From NCBI RefSeq assembly GCF_051967035.1, contig NZ_JBQCKK010000003.1:186001-250000 (forward strand): DNA of 64,000 bases. The letters run 5' to 3'. A model generated the notes under the pieces. The model saw only the letters and a list, made by a program, of their open reading frames with translations. It was not told the origin of the DNA and did not search any database. This DNA comes from Brevibacillus sp051967035. GTDB taxonomy: Bacteria; Bacillota; Bacilli; Brevibacillales; Brevibacillaceae. Positions 1 to 8,161 of the stretch are shown in pieces. The translations under genes and the position numbers were made by a program. Position 1 is the stretch's first letter. Each line of letters begins with the position of its first letter.

Positions 1-627
1 GGATTCCGGCTTGCCGATGACGAGGTTGACGACGCCTTTCGGGAAGCCAGCCTGCTCGATCAGCTCAAATAGACGGATCGCAGACAGAGGAGTCGACTCC
101 GCCGGCTTCAGCACCACTGTGCAGCCCGCCGCCAGAGCAGGAGCGATTTTTCGGGCGACCATGTTCACCGGGAAGTTCCAGGGCGTGATGGCCCCGACTA
201 CGCCTACAGGCTGGCGGAGCACCATGATGCGCTTGTTCGGTACGGACGAAGGAATCGTCTCGCCGTAGACGCGCTTCGCTTCTTCCGCGTACCAGACAAA
301 ATTGTCCGCGGCGCCCAGCACTTCGCCCTTGGCCTCGCCGAGCGGTTTGCCCATTTCGGCCGAAATAATGCCCGCCAGCTCATCGCGGCTTTTCTTGACC
401 AGTTCGGACAGCGTGTACAAATATTTGGAGCGCTCGCGAGCAGTCAGACGCGACCAGCTGCCAAACGCCTCGTGCGCAGCGTCAATCGCTTTTCTGGCAT
501 CGCGCTCATCCCCAAAAGCGGCGCTTCCCACGACTTCGCCAGTAGCCGGATTGACGATCTGTATCGATTCGCCGCCCTCGGCGGAAACCCATTCTCCATT
601 GATATACATTTGCTTGAACTCTCCCAC
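1..627 (-). CDS. NAD(P)-dependent aldehyde dehydrogenase, partial (3' end outside window)
   Basis: The reading frame opens at a GTG (627) preceded by GAGAGGAG and runs off the left edge; an in-frame ATG at 609 is the alternative start. The N-terminus reads like the aldehyde/succinate-semialdehyde dehydrogenase superfamily: INGEWV, NPATGEVVG, then VGVVGAITPWNFP (NAD-binding Rossmann entry), then VVLKPAEST with the NAD-contacting Lys. The catalytic Cys lies outside the window. It follows paaD by 25 bases and is probably in the same transcript as paaABCD. It does not resemble the N-terminus of E. coli-type PaaZ. It could supply the aldehyde oxidation step after oxepin-CoA ring opening (inference), or handle another semialdehyde. 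Confidence 0.85.
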   Translation of the reverse strand, partial: MGEFKQMYINGEWVSAEGGESIQIVNPATGEVVGSAAFGDERDARKAIDAAHEAFGSWSRLTARERSKYLYTLSELVKKSRDELAGIISAEMGKPLGEAKGEVLGAADNFVWYAEEAKRVYGETIPSSVPNKRIMVLRQPVGVVGAITPWNFPVNMVARKIAPALAAGCTVVLKPAESTPLSAIRLFELIEQAGFPKGVVNLVIGKPES

Positions 628-652
628 GACTATCGCTCCTCTCACTCTCTGT

Positions 653-1156
653 TCAATAGATTGGCTTTAGGGCCTCAAACGGATTTTTGCAGTGCCGGCA
701 ATACAAAATGCTGCGGCATGCGGCAGGGCCAAACAGGTTGTCAATCTGTGTATACGGGGAGTCGCAGTAAGGACAGGCTACTTCCCAGACATCTCCCGGC
801 TTGAAATCAATAGGCGGCGGTGCAATGCCGAAGCTTTTCAGCTTGCCTCTCGCCTCTGGTGCGATGCGATCGGACGTCCAAGCAGGGTCGTAGACAAACT
901 GTACCTCGACTTTGTTGATGCCTTCCGCCTCTACCAGCTTTTCTGCGATGTTCTTTTTCATGATCTCCAGCGCGGGACAGCCGACGAAGGTAGGGAGCAC
1001 GTCGACGTGTACGACGTCTTCCTCTACCCGCACCTGGTGGATCATCCCCATCTCTACCATGCTGATGACCGGAATTTCCGGATCAGTCACTTGTTGCAGC
1101 AGTTCCCAGCATGTCGCTTCCCGTCCATCGTGTACGTGCATTCCTTCTTGCGCCAT
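653..1156 (-). CDS. paaD: PaaD, maturation protein of phenylacetyl-CoA epoxidase
   Basis: PaaD is needed for assembly of the PaaABC epoxidase, probably in iron or Fe-S delivery. The N-terminal part is a MIP18/DUF59 domain (TDPEIPVISMVEMGMIHQV), and the C-terminus has a small Cys cluster (CPYC near the start of the tail, CRHC near its end) expected for this family. Length is about 167 residues, normal. I chose the ATG at 1156 because AAAGGAG sits 8 bases upstream; a GTG at 1165 overlaps that site and is unlikely. It lies 14 bases downstream of paaC in the paaABCD order. Confidence 0.93.
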   Translation of the reverse strand: MAQEGMHVHDGREATCWELLQQVTDPEIPVISMVEMGMIHQVRVEEDVVHVDVLPTFVGCPALEIMKKNIAEKLVEAEGINKVEVQFVYDPAWTSDRIAPEARGKLKSFGIAPPPIDFKPGDVWEVACPYCDSPYTQIDNLFGPAACRSILYCRHCKNPFEALKPIY

Positions 1157-1170
1157 GCAGATCACTCCTT

Positions 1171-2004
1171 TTACCAGCCCGCAGCCGGATCGATGCGATA
1201 CACTTCCGACAAGGTAGCCAACGCCTGCGCCAACTCAGCCGTATGCTGTCCGTAGCGACCGCGTTCCGCCGGCACTCCCGGCTCTCCCGGCCAGACAAGT
1301 CCCGCTTTTTCGAAAATTTCCCGGGTCAGCGTCAGCCACTTCTCTCTCAGCTCGCCCTCGGCGGCAATCAGACCACAGCGGACGATGCTGTCTGCGTTCG
1401 GACCGAGCTGGCTCAGCTCTCCGGCGTCCTTCCATACCTTTTCAATCGCCGCTTCCAGCCGTTGCCGCGCTTCGGGCGTGCTGTTCGCCAGCTGTTTCAG
1501 CCATACTTGCCAGTGCATCAAGTGGTAGCGATGCTCGGTCAGCATTTTGCGGCTGACCAGCGTAAGCGGCACATAGGAGGACTGCAGCAATGCCTCCAGG
1601 CGCACTTGCTTGTGCAAGCCGTATACGTAGCTGCGGACAATCGCGTACGCCCAGTCGTAGTGAGGATCGCTGTTGTAGTCGCCTTCCCCGTTTTTGCGCT
1701 CGACGAGAATCGCGTTGCGAAACGCATCCGCTTCGCGAAGCTGGGCGAGATCGTCGGCCTTGCCCACGCCAAGCTGCTCCAGCATTTCATAAAACATCAC
1801 GGCATGGCCCATCATGTCCTGCGACATGGAAGAAAACGCGACGTCCTCTTCGATATGCGGGGCAAGCCCGAGCCATTCCGAGCCCCGATACGCGAGAATA
1901 AAGTCGTCGTCAGCCAGTTGGAACAACAGATCGGTCAAGGCTTGCGCATATTCGGGATTTTGCTTCGCCGCTTCTACTGTCTCTACTCGTGAAAAGTCGC
2001 CCAT
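1171..2004 (-). CDS. paaC: PaaC, structural subunit of phenylacetyl-CoA epoxidase
   Basis: PaaC pairs with PaaA in the soluble di-iron multicomponent epoxidase that forms the 1,2-epoxide of phenylacetyl-CoA. The 277-residue protein has the all-helical ferritin-like fold of the family, with ALTDLLFQLADDDFILAYRG at the N-terminus, then HIEEDVAFSSMSQDMMGHA and the DPHYDWAYAIVRSYVY segment. The family subunit is considered non-catalytic. GGAGGG lies 9 bases before the ATG. It sits between paaB and paaD. Confidence 0.95.
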   Translation of the reverse strand: MGDFSRVETVEAAKQNPEYAQALTDLLFQLADDDFILAYRGSEWLGLAPHIEEDVAFSSMSQDMMGHAVMFYEMLEQLGVGKADDLAQLREADAFRNAILVERKNGEGDYNSDPHYDWAYAIVRSYVYGLHKQVRLEALLQSSYVPLTLVSRKMLTEHRYHLMHWQVWLKQLANSTPEARQRLEAAIEKVWKDAGELSQLGPNADSIVRCGLIAAEGELREKWLTLTREIFEKAGLVWPGEPGVPAERGRYGQHTAELAQALATLSEVYRIDPAAGW

Positions 2005-2021
2005 GATTGTATCCCTCCTGC

Positions 2022-2369
2022 TTAGCTGCCGCTTTCCGCATGCTTCTGTTTTTCTTCATACTGCTCCCGGTGATGGCGCCATCTCGCCTGCAAATCCCCG
2101 TAGCCTCTCGTCTCCCGGTAGCTCTTGTTGTCGATCCGCTCCAGGAACGGGCGCTCCTCCGGCGACAAGCCGTGAATATCGTCGCGCTTGACCACCCAGA
2201 TATTAAAGCAAGTCTCGCGGCGCAGGAAGTTCTCCCGCGCCATTGCGAGCGCAACCTCCTTGTTCGGAGCCAGGAGGCTGAATTGATGGACAAACGATGC
2301 GTTTACGCTTTTTTGGCTGAATACTTCGTAGATGAAAAAGTCGTTTTTGGTTTCTGTATCCTTGTTCAT
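2022..2369 (-). CDS. paaB: PaaB, small subunit of phenylacetyl-CoA epoxidase
   Basis: This protein of about 115 residues matches the PaaB family: FFIYEVFSQKSVNASFVHQF, then ETCFNIWVVKRDDI, which is the conserved core. PaaB is a small subunit of the epoxidase complex that bridges PaaAC dimers. The ATG at 2369 is preferred because AGGTGA lies 6-7 bases upstream; the ATG at 2375 is too close to the same site. The gene starts 10 bases after the paaA stop and ends 17 bases before paaC, so the subunits are translated from one message. Confidence 0.93.
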   Translation of the reverse strand: MNKDTETKNDFFIYEVFSQKSVNASFVHQFSLLAPNKEVALAMARENFLRRETCFNIWVVKRDDIHGLSPEERPFLERIDNKSYRETRGYGDLQARWRHHREQYEEKQKHAESGS

Positions 2370-2379
2370 ATCCATTCAC

Positions 2380-3348
2380 CTACCCTACGTGGCGACCGTA
2401 CGACAGAATCGCGTCGCGCACCCATTTGGTTTCTGCATACGATATTTCCCGAAGGTTCAGACGATGAGCAGAGCGAGGGCCGTTGCCTTTGACGATCTGC
2501 TTGAACGCTTCCCAATCAGGCTGCTGGTACACCCACTGATCGTTTTCTTCGTCGAAGTGGATCGTCTCGTCTGGAACGGTGAAGCCCAGGTGGAAAATGC
2601 GTGGCAGATACTTTTTCAAGAAGACCTGCCGCAGTTCCTCGTTGGTCTGCGTGCGAATCTTGTAGCGCATATTCGTCGACTGGTTGCTGGTGATCGTGCC
2701 ATTTTCCGGCGGTCCGAAGAACATCAAGAGCGATGGCCACCAGCGGGTAATGGCTTCCTGCAGCATCCGGCGCTGTTCCTCCGTGCCTTCTGCCAGTTCC
2801 AGGACGATGCTCTCGCCATGCTGCGCATGGAATTTTTCCTCCGCACAGATCCGGTGCAAGGCCCGCGCATACGGTGCATACGACGTATCAAGCGACATGG
2901 ACTGGGTGATGATCGCCGCTCCGTCGACCAGCCAGCCGATCACTCCGGCATCGGCCCAGGTCGGTGCTTCCATGTGAAACACATTGTGAAATTTCAGTCT
3001 TTTTGCAAACAAGTCTTGCATCAGGTCTTCCCGCGTCTTGCCGAGCGGAGCAAGCAGATCCTCTGCGACGCGCAGCAAAAGCTGTCCGTGCCCCATCTCA
3101 TCCTGCACCTTCGCCATGATCGCCAGCTTGCGGCGCAGCGTCGGTGCCTTGGGAACCCATTCCTTTTCAGGCAAAGCCCCCATAATCTCGCTAATACCAT
3201 GCATCGAGATCAGCTTGATCAACTGGTTCCGGTAATCGTCTGGCATCCAGTCGTCCGCCTCAATCTTTTCTCCACGATCGATTCTCGCTAAAAACGCTTC
3301 CATTTTTTCGTTTTCCGTCCGATCAGAACGTTCCATCTGTGTTTGCAT
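2380..3348 (-). CDS. paaA: PaaA, catalytic subunit of phenylacetyl-CoA epoxidase
   Basis: PaaA carries the di-iron centre that epoxidises the aromatic ring of phenylacetyl-CoA. Two metal-ligand ExxH segments are visible: DEMGHG (residues 83-88) and EEKFHAQHGE (170-179). Length of 322 residues is normal. The start is secure: AGAAGGAGG lies 8 bases before the ATG. This is the first gene of paaABCD, with a large repeat-containing operator region directly upstream. No paaE-type reductase gene is found next to it in this window. Confidence 0.97.
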   Translation of the reverse strand: MQTQMERSDRTENEKMEAFLARIDRGEKIEADDWMPDDYRNQLIKLISMHGISEIMGALPEKEWVPKAPTLRRKLAIMAKVQDEMGHGQLLLRVAEDLLAPLGKTREDLMQDLFAKRLKFHNVFHMEAPTWADAGVIGWLVDGAAIITQSMSLDTSYAPYARALHRICAEEKFHAQHGESIVLELAEGTEEQRRMLQEAITRWWPSLLMFFGPPENGTITSNQSTNMRYKIRTQTNEELRQVFLKKYLPRIFHLGFTVPDETIHFDEENDQWVYQQPDWEAFKQIVKGNGPRSAHRLNLREISYAETKWVRDAILSYGRHVG

Positions 3349-3393
3349 GGAGAATACCTCCTTCTGCCGTTGTCCATTATGATAATTTTATAA

Positions 3394-3437
3394 TACGTTT
3401 TTGTAACGTTATAATAACATAACGTTATACGTTTTTG
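3394..3437 (-). promoter_or_regulatory. Putative PaaX-regulon operator region upstream of paaA
   Basis: The stretch contains two copies of TACGTTTTTG (3394-3403 and 3428-3437) flanking two AACGTT palindromes (3405-3410, 3421-3426). It also contains CGTTATAATAACA (3407-3419), one mismatch from the CGTTA-N3-TAACG palindrome found perfect in front of paaX and the EthD-like gene. It lies 46-90 bases upstream of the paaA start. Assignment to PaaX is inferred from co-occurrence with paa genes. Confidence 0.6.
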
Positions 3438-3462
3438 CAATACGCTTCCGTCTTGAACCCGC

Positions 3463-4290
3463 TTATTCCAGCCGCCCGGTCAGTACCGCTGCCTTCTGAA
3501 GCTGCTCTGCCATATGCCGCAGCTCCTGCATGACCGCATCCAGCTCCTGTATGCGCGTAGACTGCTGCAAGCTGTGATTCAGCGTCTTTTCCATCTCGCT
3601 CGACACCGTGCCGACGAGCGCGTTCATCTCATCCAAAATGCGAAAAATATCTTTCGCCGAAGTCGCGGTCGTCTGCGACAGCTGGCGAATCTCCTCTGCG
3701 ACGACGGAAAATCCCCGGCCAGCCGATCCGGCCCGCGCCGCTTCCAGCACGGCGTTCAAGCCGAGCACGTTCGAGCGGGTGGAAATGTTGCGGATCAGCT
3801 GGTTGATTTTCGTCGTCTCCGCGATCTTCCCCGCCATTTGGCTGGCTGCGTCGCTCAGCGTGTGGCTGGCCTCTGTCAGATGGTCGGCGTCTTTCGCCAG
3901 GCTTTCGGTGTGCAGAGCGATGTTCTCCAATGCCCCCGTCAAGTTTTCCGCCAGGTTGCGCAAGCGGTCTTCCTGGTCGGTGGTCACCCCGGTTGCCAGG
4001 CACCCCACCACTTGTCCCTGTTCGACAAGCGGATAGCCGACTGCGATGTAAGGAATGCCGTAAATCTCCTTGGAGATCTTCTTCACAACCCGCTTGTTTT
4101 CTGCAATCGCCGTCGCATTGATGCTGCCCGGACGCAGCGGGTCCCCCGGTTTGATCCCCAGGTTCAGCCCCTGCGCCGGATAGTAGGCGAGAAACTTTTC
4201 CCGGTCGGTAACCCCGACCATGCAATCAAACAGAAACGCTTTTTGCAAAATGGGCGCGACTGCAAGCAAGCTGTTTAACAACTGAGACAT
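3463..4290 (-). CDS. Short soluble methyl-accepting chemotaxis protein
   Basis: This 275-residue protein has no membrane segment. Residues 1-110 form a small sensory domain (contains YPAQGLNLGIKPGD and GYPLVEQGQVVGCLATG), and the rest is a shortened chemoreceptor signalling coiled coil with the hairpin-tip sequence VLEAARAGSAGRGFSVVAEE. It resembles cytosolic receptors of the B. subtilis YfmS type. GGAGGG lies before the ATG. The gene follows the liv terminator and ends just upstream of the paaA operator, so it sits inside the phenylacetate island. Sensing of an aromatic acid, a CoA metabolite or energy state is inference from location. Confidence 0.85.
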   Translation of the reverse strand: MSQLLNSLLAVAPILQKAFLFDCMVGVTDREKFLAYYPAQGLNLGIKPGDPLRPGSINATAIAENKRVVKKISKEIYGIPYIAVGYPLVEQGQVVGCLATGVTTDQEDRLRNLAENLTGALENIALHTESLAKDADHLTEASHTLSDAASQMAGKIAETTKINQLIRNISTRSNVLGLNAVLEAARAGSAGRGFSVVAEEIRQLSQTTATSAKDIFRILDEMNALVGTVSSEMEKTLNHSLQQSTRIQELDAVMQELRHMAEQLQKAAVLTGRLE

Positions 4291-4321
4291 CCTTTTTCCC
4301 TCCTGAAGCGGGGACGAAAAC

Positions 4322-4364
4322 GGCTATTCTTCCCGCGACCGGCAAGTCTGCGGAAAGAACAGCC
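4322..4364 (-). terminator. Rho-independent terminator after livJ-type gene
   Basis: On the minus strand, GGCTGTTCTTTCCGC pairs with GCGGGAAGAATAGCC (one G-T and one mismatch), followed by GTTTTCG. It separates the transporter operon from the chemoreceptor gene. Confidence 0.7.
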
Positions 4365-4391
4365 ATCGTCTCCTGCTGCCTCATCGATTGG

Positions 4392-5576
4392 CTACTTCAC
4401 GATCTGGAATTTGCCATCCTTCACTTCGACCATAATCATGCTGTCTTCCGTCAACCCGTTATGATCGTCCGCAGAGAACGTAAATTCCCCTGTTACTCCC
4501 ACGTACTTCACTTTTTCCAGCGCTTCGCCCAGCTTGGAGGCGTCCCCGCCCGCCTGCTTCAAGCCTTCCACCAGCAGGTTCAAGCCGTCGTAGCCGTATC
4601 CGGCAAAGCCGTCCGGCTGCGTGTTGTACGCCGCCTGGTAGCCTTCGGTGAATGTTTTGATGATAGCCGCCTGCGGATCGTTCGGATCGACCTGATCCGG
4701 CACCAGGAGCTTGCCCGCTACCATCAGCACGCCTTCGCCCGCATCGCCAACCAGCTCAAGAAACTTGCTGTTGGCCGAACCGTGACTGCTGATGATCGGA
4801 ATGCCGAGGTTCAACTGCTTCGCTTCCTTCACAATCGTCGCCGGGCCAGGGTTGGTCCCTGCCACGATCAGCGCTTGGGCATCGGTGCCCTTGATCTTGG
4901 TCAACTGGGAGCTCATGGACGGGTCTTTCGTTCCGTACTTCTCTTCCGCCACAATCGTAATGCCGTACTCAGGCGCATACTTTTGCAGTTGGGTCGTCCA
5001 GCCGCTTCCGTATGGGTTGCTGTCGTTGAGCGTGGCGATTTTGGTAATGCCTTTTTCCTGCAAATATTTAAAAATACGCTTCGTGCCATGCACATCGGTA
5101 TGCGGCGTTTTGAAAATGCCTGGGCGTACAGGGTTGGTAATCTGGTCTGCCGCTGCCATCGAGATCAAGGGCAGCTTCTCGGCTGCGGCAAACTCCGCCA
5201 TCCCCAGGGAAGGACCGCTGCCGGACGAACCGAGTACCGCCACGACTTTTTCCTTGGATACCAGCTTCTTGATCGCTTTGACCGCTTCGGTGTTATCCGA
5301 CTTGTCGTCTTCAAACACCACCTCCAGCGGACGGCCATCGACACCGCCAGCTCCGTTGATTTCCTTGACCAAAAGCTCAACTGCCTGTTTTTCCGGTACG
5401 CCGAGCGGGCTGTTCGGACCAGTCAGGGAGAAAATCGCTCCTACCTTGATCGGGTCCTTGCCCGCCGCGTTCTGTCCGTCTCCCGAGGGCTGGGCGCCGC
5501 CGCCACAGGCACTCAGCATGACGAGAGAAGCAATCGCAACCGGATACAACCACTTGCCAAACGTTCGTTTTTTCAT
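4392..5576 (-). CDS. livJ: ABC transporter substrate-binding lipoprotein (branched-chain amino acid/aromatic acid type)
   Basis: The 394-residue protein starts with a lipoprotein signal (VMLSACGG lipobox) and continues as a periplasmic-binding type I fold of the Leu/Ile/Val-binding family: IKVGAIFSLTGPNSPLG, then VAVLGSSGSGPSLGMAE and IISSHGSANSKFLELVG. It delivers solute to the LivHMGF-type transporter encoded just upstream. Because the cassette lies between paaX and paaA, the ligand may be phenylacetate or a related aromatic acid instead of an amino acid (inference). Start: AAGGGGG about 8 bases upstream of ATG. Confidence 0.9.
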   Translation of the reverse strand: MKKRTFGKWLYPVAIASLVMLSACGGGAQPSGDGQNAAGKDPIKVGAIFSLTGPNSPLGVPEKQAVELLVKEINGAGGVDGRPLEVVFEDDKSDNTEAVKAIKKLVSKEKVVAVLGSSGSGPSLGMAEFAAAEKLPLISMAAADQITNPVRPGIFKTPHTDVHGTKRIFKYLQEKGITKIATLNDSNPYGSGWTTQLQKYAPEYGITIVAEEKYGTKDPSMSSQLTKIKGTDAQALIVAGTNPGPATIVKEAKQLNLGIPIISSHGSANSKFLELVGDAGEGVLMVAGKLLVPDQVDPNDPQAAIIKTFTEGYQAAYNTQPDGFAGYGYDGLNLLVEGLKQAGGDASKLGEALEKVKYVGVTGEFTFSADDHNGLTEDSMIMVEVKDGKFQIVK

Positions 5577-5613
5577 CGTAAAAACCCCCTTCGATTTTCT
5601 ATCTTTTTTCCTG

Positions 5614-6357
5614 TCAGACGGCTTGGTGGGAGTGTCCCAAATAAGCCGACTGCACGCGCGGATCGTTGCTGATCTCTTCCGCGATGCCTTCCAGCATGAC
5701 CTCTCCCGTACTCAGGACGTAGGCCCTGTCGGAAATGGCCAGAGCGGCGCGGGCATTCTGCTCGACCAGAAGCACCGTCGTCCCCCACTGGGAGCGAATC
5801 TCCTGCACAATCGTCAAAATCTCCTTGGCAATCAGCGGAGCAAGGCCAAGCGATGGCTCGTCAAGCAGCAACAGCTGCGGCCGCGATAGAAGCGCCCGGC
5901 CGATCGCAAGCATTTGCTGCTGTCCCCCTGAAAGCGTTCCTCCCAGTTGCCACTTCCGCTCCGCCAGAATCGGAAAGCGTTCGTACACCGTCTGCATTTC
6001 TTTGGCGATTTCTTTTTTGCTCGTCTTCGGCATCCGATGCGAAGCGCCCAGCCACAAGTTGTCCTCTACGGTCAGCGTGGAGAAGATTTGCCGGCGCTCC
6101 GGCACGTGCGCCATGCCGCGCGGCACCACCAGCTCCGCCGGAATCCCCGTAATGTCTGTATCCCGAAACCAGATTTTCCCTTCCTTTGCGCTGTGCAGCC
6201 CGCAGATGCAGTTGAGCAGCGTTGTTTTGCCTGCGCCGTTTGCGCCGAGCAGCGAGACGATTTCCCCTTCGTTGACCTGCATCGTAATGCCGTGCAGCAC
6301 TTCTACGGGACCGTAGCGAGCCGTGATGTTGTCCACCTTCAAAATCGCTTTCTCCAT
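5614..6357 (-). CDS. livF: ABC transporter ATPase, LivF type
   Basis: This nucleotide-binding subunit of 247 residues has Walker A GANGAGKTT, signature LSGGQQQMLAIGRALL and Walker B LLLLDEPSLGLAP. It forms the ATPase heterodimer with the LivG-type protein encoded next to it. AGGGGGAAGG precedes the ATG. It sits between the LivG-type and binding-protein genes in the order H-M-G-F-J. Confidence 0.93.
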   Translation of the reverse strand: MEKAILKVDNITARYGPVEVLHGITMQVNEGEIVSLLGANGAGKTTLLNCICGLHSAKEGKIWFRDTDITGIPAELVVPRGMAHVPERRQIFSTLTVEDNLWLGASHRMPKTSKKEIAKEMQTVYERFPILAERKWQLGGTLSGGQQQMLAIGRALLSRPQLLLLDEPSLGLAPLIAKEILTIVQEIRSQWGTTVLLVEQNARAALAISDRAYVLSTGEVMLEGIAEEISNDPRVQSAYLGHSHQAV

Positions 6358-6368
6358 CTGCCTTCCCC

Positions 6369-7136
6369 CTACTCTTCTTCCGTTCCCAAATAGGCCGCAA
6401 TCACGCGCGGGTTCTCCTGGATTTCGCGCGGGGTTCCTTCCGCAATTTTCGTGCCCTGATCGAGAACGACGATCCGGTCTGCGATTGCCATAATCATGTC
6501 CATGTCATGCTCTACCAGCAAAATCGCCGTGCCGCTGTCGCGAATCTCGCAAAACATCCGGCTCATCTCCGCCGTTTCGGTATGATTCAAGCCAGCCGCC
6601 GGCTCGTCGAGCAACAGCAGCTTCGGTCCCGCGACCATCGCCCGGGCAATCTCCATCAGCCTCAGCTTTCCGTACGGCAGACTGCCCGCAAGCTGCTGGG
6701 ATTCCGTAGCCAGTCCCACTAACCCGAGCCAGGCGTGCGCCTTTTGTTCCATCATTTTCTCTTCTCTTTTGGCTCTGCCCAGGTTCATGCCGCAGGCAAA
6801 CAGGCTGGAGCGCGTCTTCGTATGCATCCCGACCATGACGTTTTCCAGGACGGTCATATCATCAAACGTCTGGAGGTTTTGAAACGTACGGGTAATTCCC
6901 AAACCGGCGTATTCATAGCCGGGGACCCGTGTCATCGGCTTGTTCTGGAAGCGAATCTCGCCTTCCGAGGGGGCAATGACGCCCGACACCATGTTCAGCA
7001 CGGTGCTTTTCCCCGCGCCGTTCGGGCCGATCAGCGCCAGGATCTCGCCTTCTCGCACCTGAAAATCCACCTGGTTGACAGCTCGCACTCCGCCAAAATC
7101 GCGGGACAGCTCTTGCACTTCCAACAAAGTTGTCAT
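6369..7136 (-). CDS. livG: ABC transporter ATPase, LivG type
   Basis: The 255-residue ATPase carries Walker A GPNGAGKST and Walker B LLLLDEPAAGLNH; the signature region is degenerate (LPYGKLRLMEIARAM), as is common in LivG proteins. It partners with the LivF-type ATPase. Its ATG overlaps the stop of the LivM-type gene in an ATGA, which indicates translational coupling; AAGGCGG is the binding site. Confidence 0.93.
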   Translation of the reverse strand: MTTLLEVQELSRDFGGVRAVNQVDFQVREGEILALIGPNGAGKSTVLNMVSGVIAPSEGEIRFQNKPMTRVPGYEYAGLGITRTFQNLQTFDDMTVLENVMVGMHTKTRSSLFACGMNLGRAKREEKMMEQKAHAWLGLVGLATESQQLAGSLPYGKLRLMEIARAMVAGPKLLLLDEPAAGLNHTETAEMSRMFCEIRDSGTAILLVEHDMDMIMAIADRIVVLDQGTKIAEGTPREIQENPRVIAAYLGTEEE

Positions 7137-8161
7137 GTTGCCGCCTTCCTTTCCACCCGCTCGCCAGACTGCGTCTTCGCGGCTCGTTCTTTTGCCTTTT
7201 TGGCTTGCGCTTTTTCATAGGCGGAACGGATACGCGGCACAAGGCCCTCCGGCATGAACATGACGATCAAGACGAGTATGCCGCCGAAGACGATCGTATC
7301 GACGTCGCCCTGCAAGCCTGGAATGACTTCGCTGAGCAAAATCAGCCCCTCGCTGATAAAGCCGATCAGTACGGTGCCAATCAACGCGCCCCAAATGCTC
7401 GTCATCCCTCCGATGACGACCATCGTGAGAAATCTGATCGATTCGTGCAGTCCGAACGGCTGCGGATCGAGAATCCCCATGTAGTGGGCGTACAAGCCGC
7501 CGGAAATGCCGGCGAACATCCCGCTGACCACGAAGGCGTTCAGCTTGAACTTGCGCACGTCAACGCCCATCGAGGTGGCGGCAATCTCGCTTTTGTGAAT
7601 GGCCCGAAAAGCTCTGCCGACCCGCGAATGCATGAGATTGAGCGAGAACAGCAGTACACCGGTGACGATTGCCCAGATCAGGTAGTACATGGACAGCTCA
7701 CTTCCGCCGAAGAACGGCAGTTGCGGAATGCTAATCATCCCGCTCGCCCCGCCCGTGACTGGCTCCCACTCGGTAATGCCGATCTGGACGATGTAACCGA
7801 AAGCCAGAGTCGCCATGGCGAGATAGTAGCCTTGCAGCCCGGCTATGGCCCTGCCGAGCAGGAAGGCAAACAAACCGGGTACGATTGCGGCGGCGACCAG
7901 TCCGACGAGCGGCGACAAACCGTACTTCGTCGTCAGCACAGAGGACGTGTAGGCGCCAATTCCCCAGAAGGCTGCCTGCCCGAGCGAAATCTGCCCGGCA
8001 AGCCCCATCACCAGACAAAGCCCGATCGTCACGATGGCATGCAGTCCGATAATAATCCCGACGGAGCGGTAATATTCATCCGGCATCACGAACGGGAATA
8101 CCACCATCAAGGCGAGATAAATGCCGAAGCCCTTTCCCCATTTCGTCAACAACTGCCTCAT
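7133..8161 (-). CDS. livM: ABC transporter permease, LivM type
   Basis: This inner-membrane permease of 342 residues has about eight to ten hydrophobic segments and the LivM hallmark VMGLAGQISLGQAAFWGIGA, followed later by GGMTSIWGALIGTVLIGF. The C-terminal tail is rich in Lys and Arg. It forms the transmembrane channel with the LivH-type permease. The start codon directly follows the upstream gene's stop, with AAAGGAGG placed inside the end of that gene. Confidence 0.93.
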   Translation of the reverse strand: MRQLLTKWGKGFGIYLALMVVFPFVMPDEYYRSVGIIIGLHAIVTIGLCLVMGLAGQISLGQAAFWGIGAYTSSVLTTKYGLSPLVGLVAAAIVPGLFAFLLGRAIAGLQGYYLAMATLAFGYIVQIGITEWEPVTGGASGMISIPQLPFFGGSELSMYYLIWAIVTGVLLFSLNLMHSRVGRAFRAIHKSEIAATSMGVDVRKFKLNAFVVSGMFAGISGGLYAHYMGILDPQPFGLHESIRFLTMVVIGGMTSIWGALIGTVLIGFISEGLILLSEVIPGLQGDVDTIVFGGILVLIVMFMPEGLVPRIRSAYEKAQAKKAKERAAKTQSGERVERKAAT

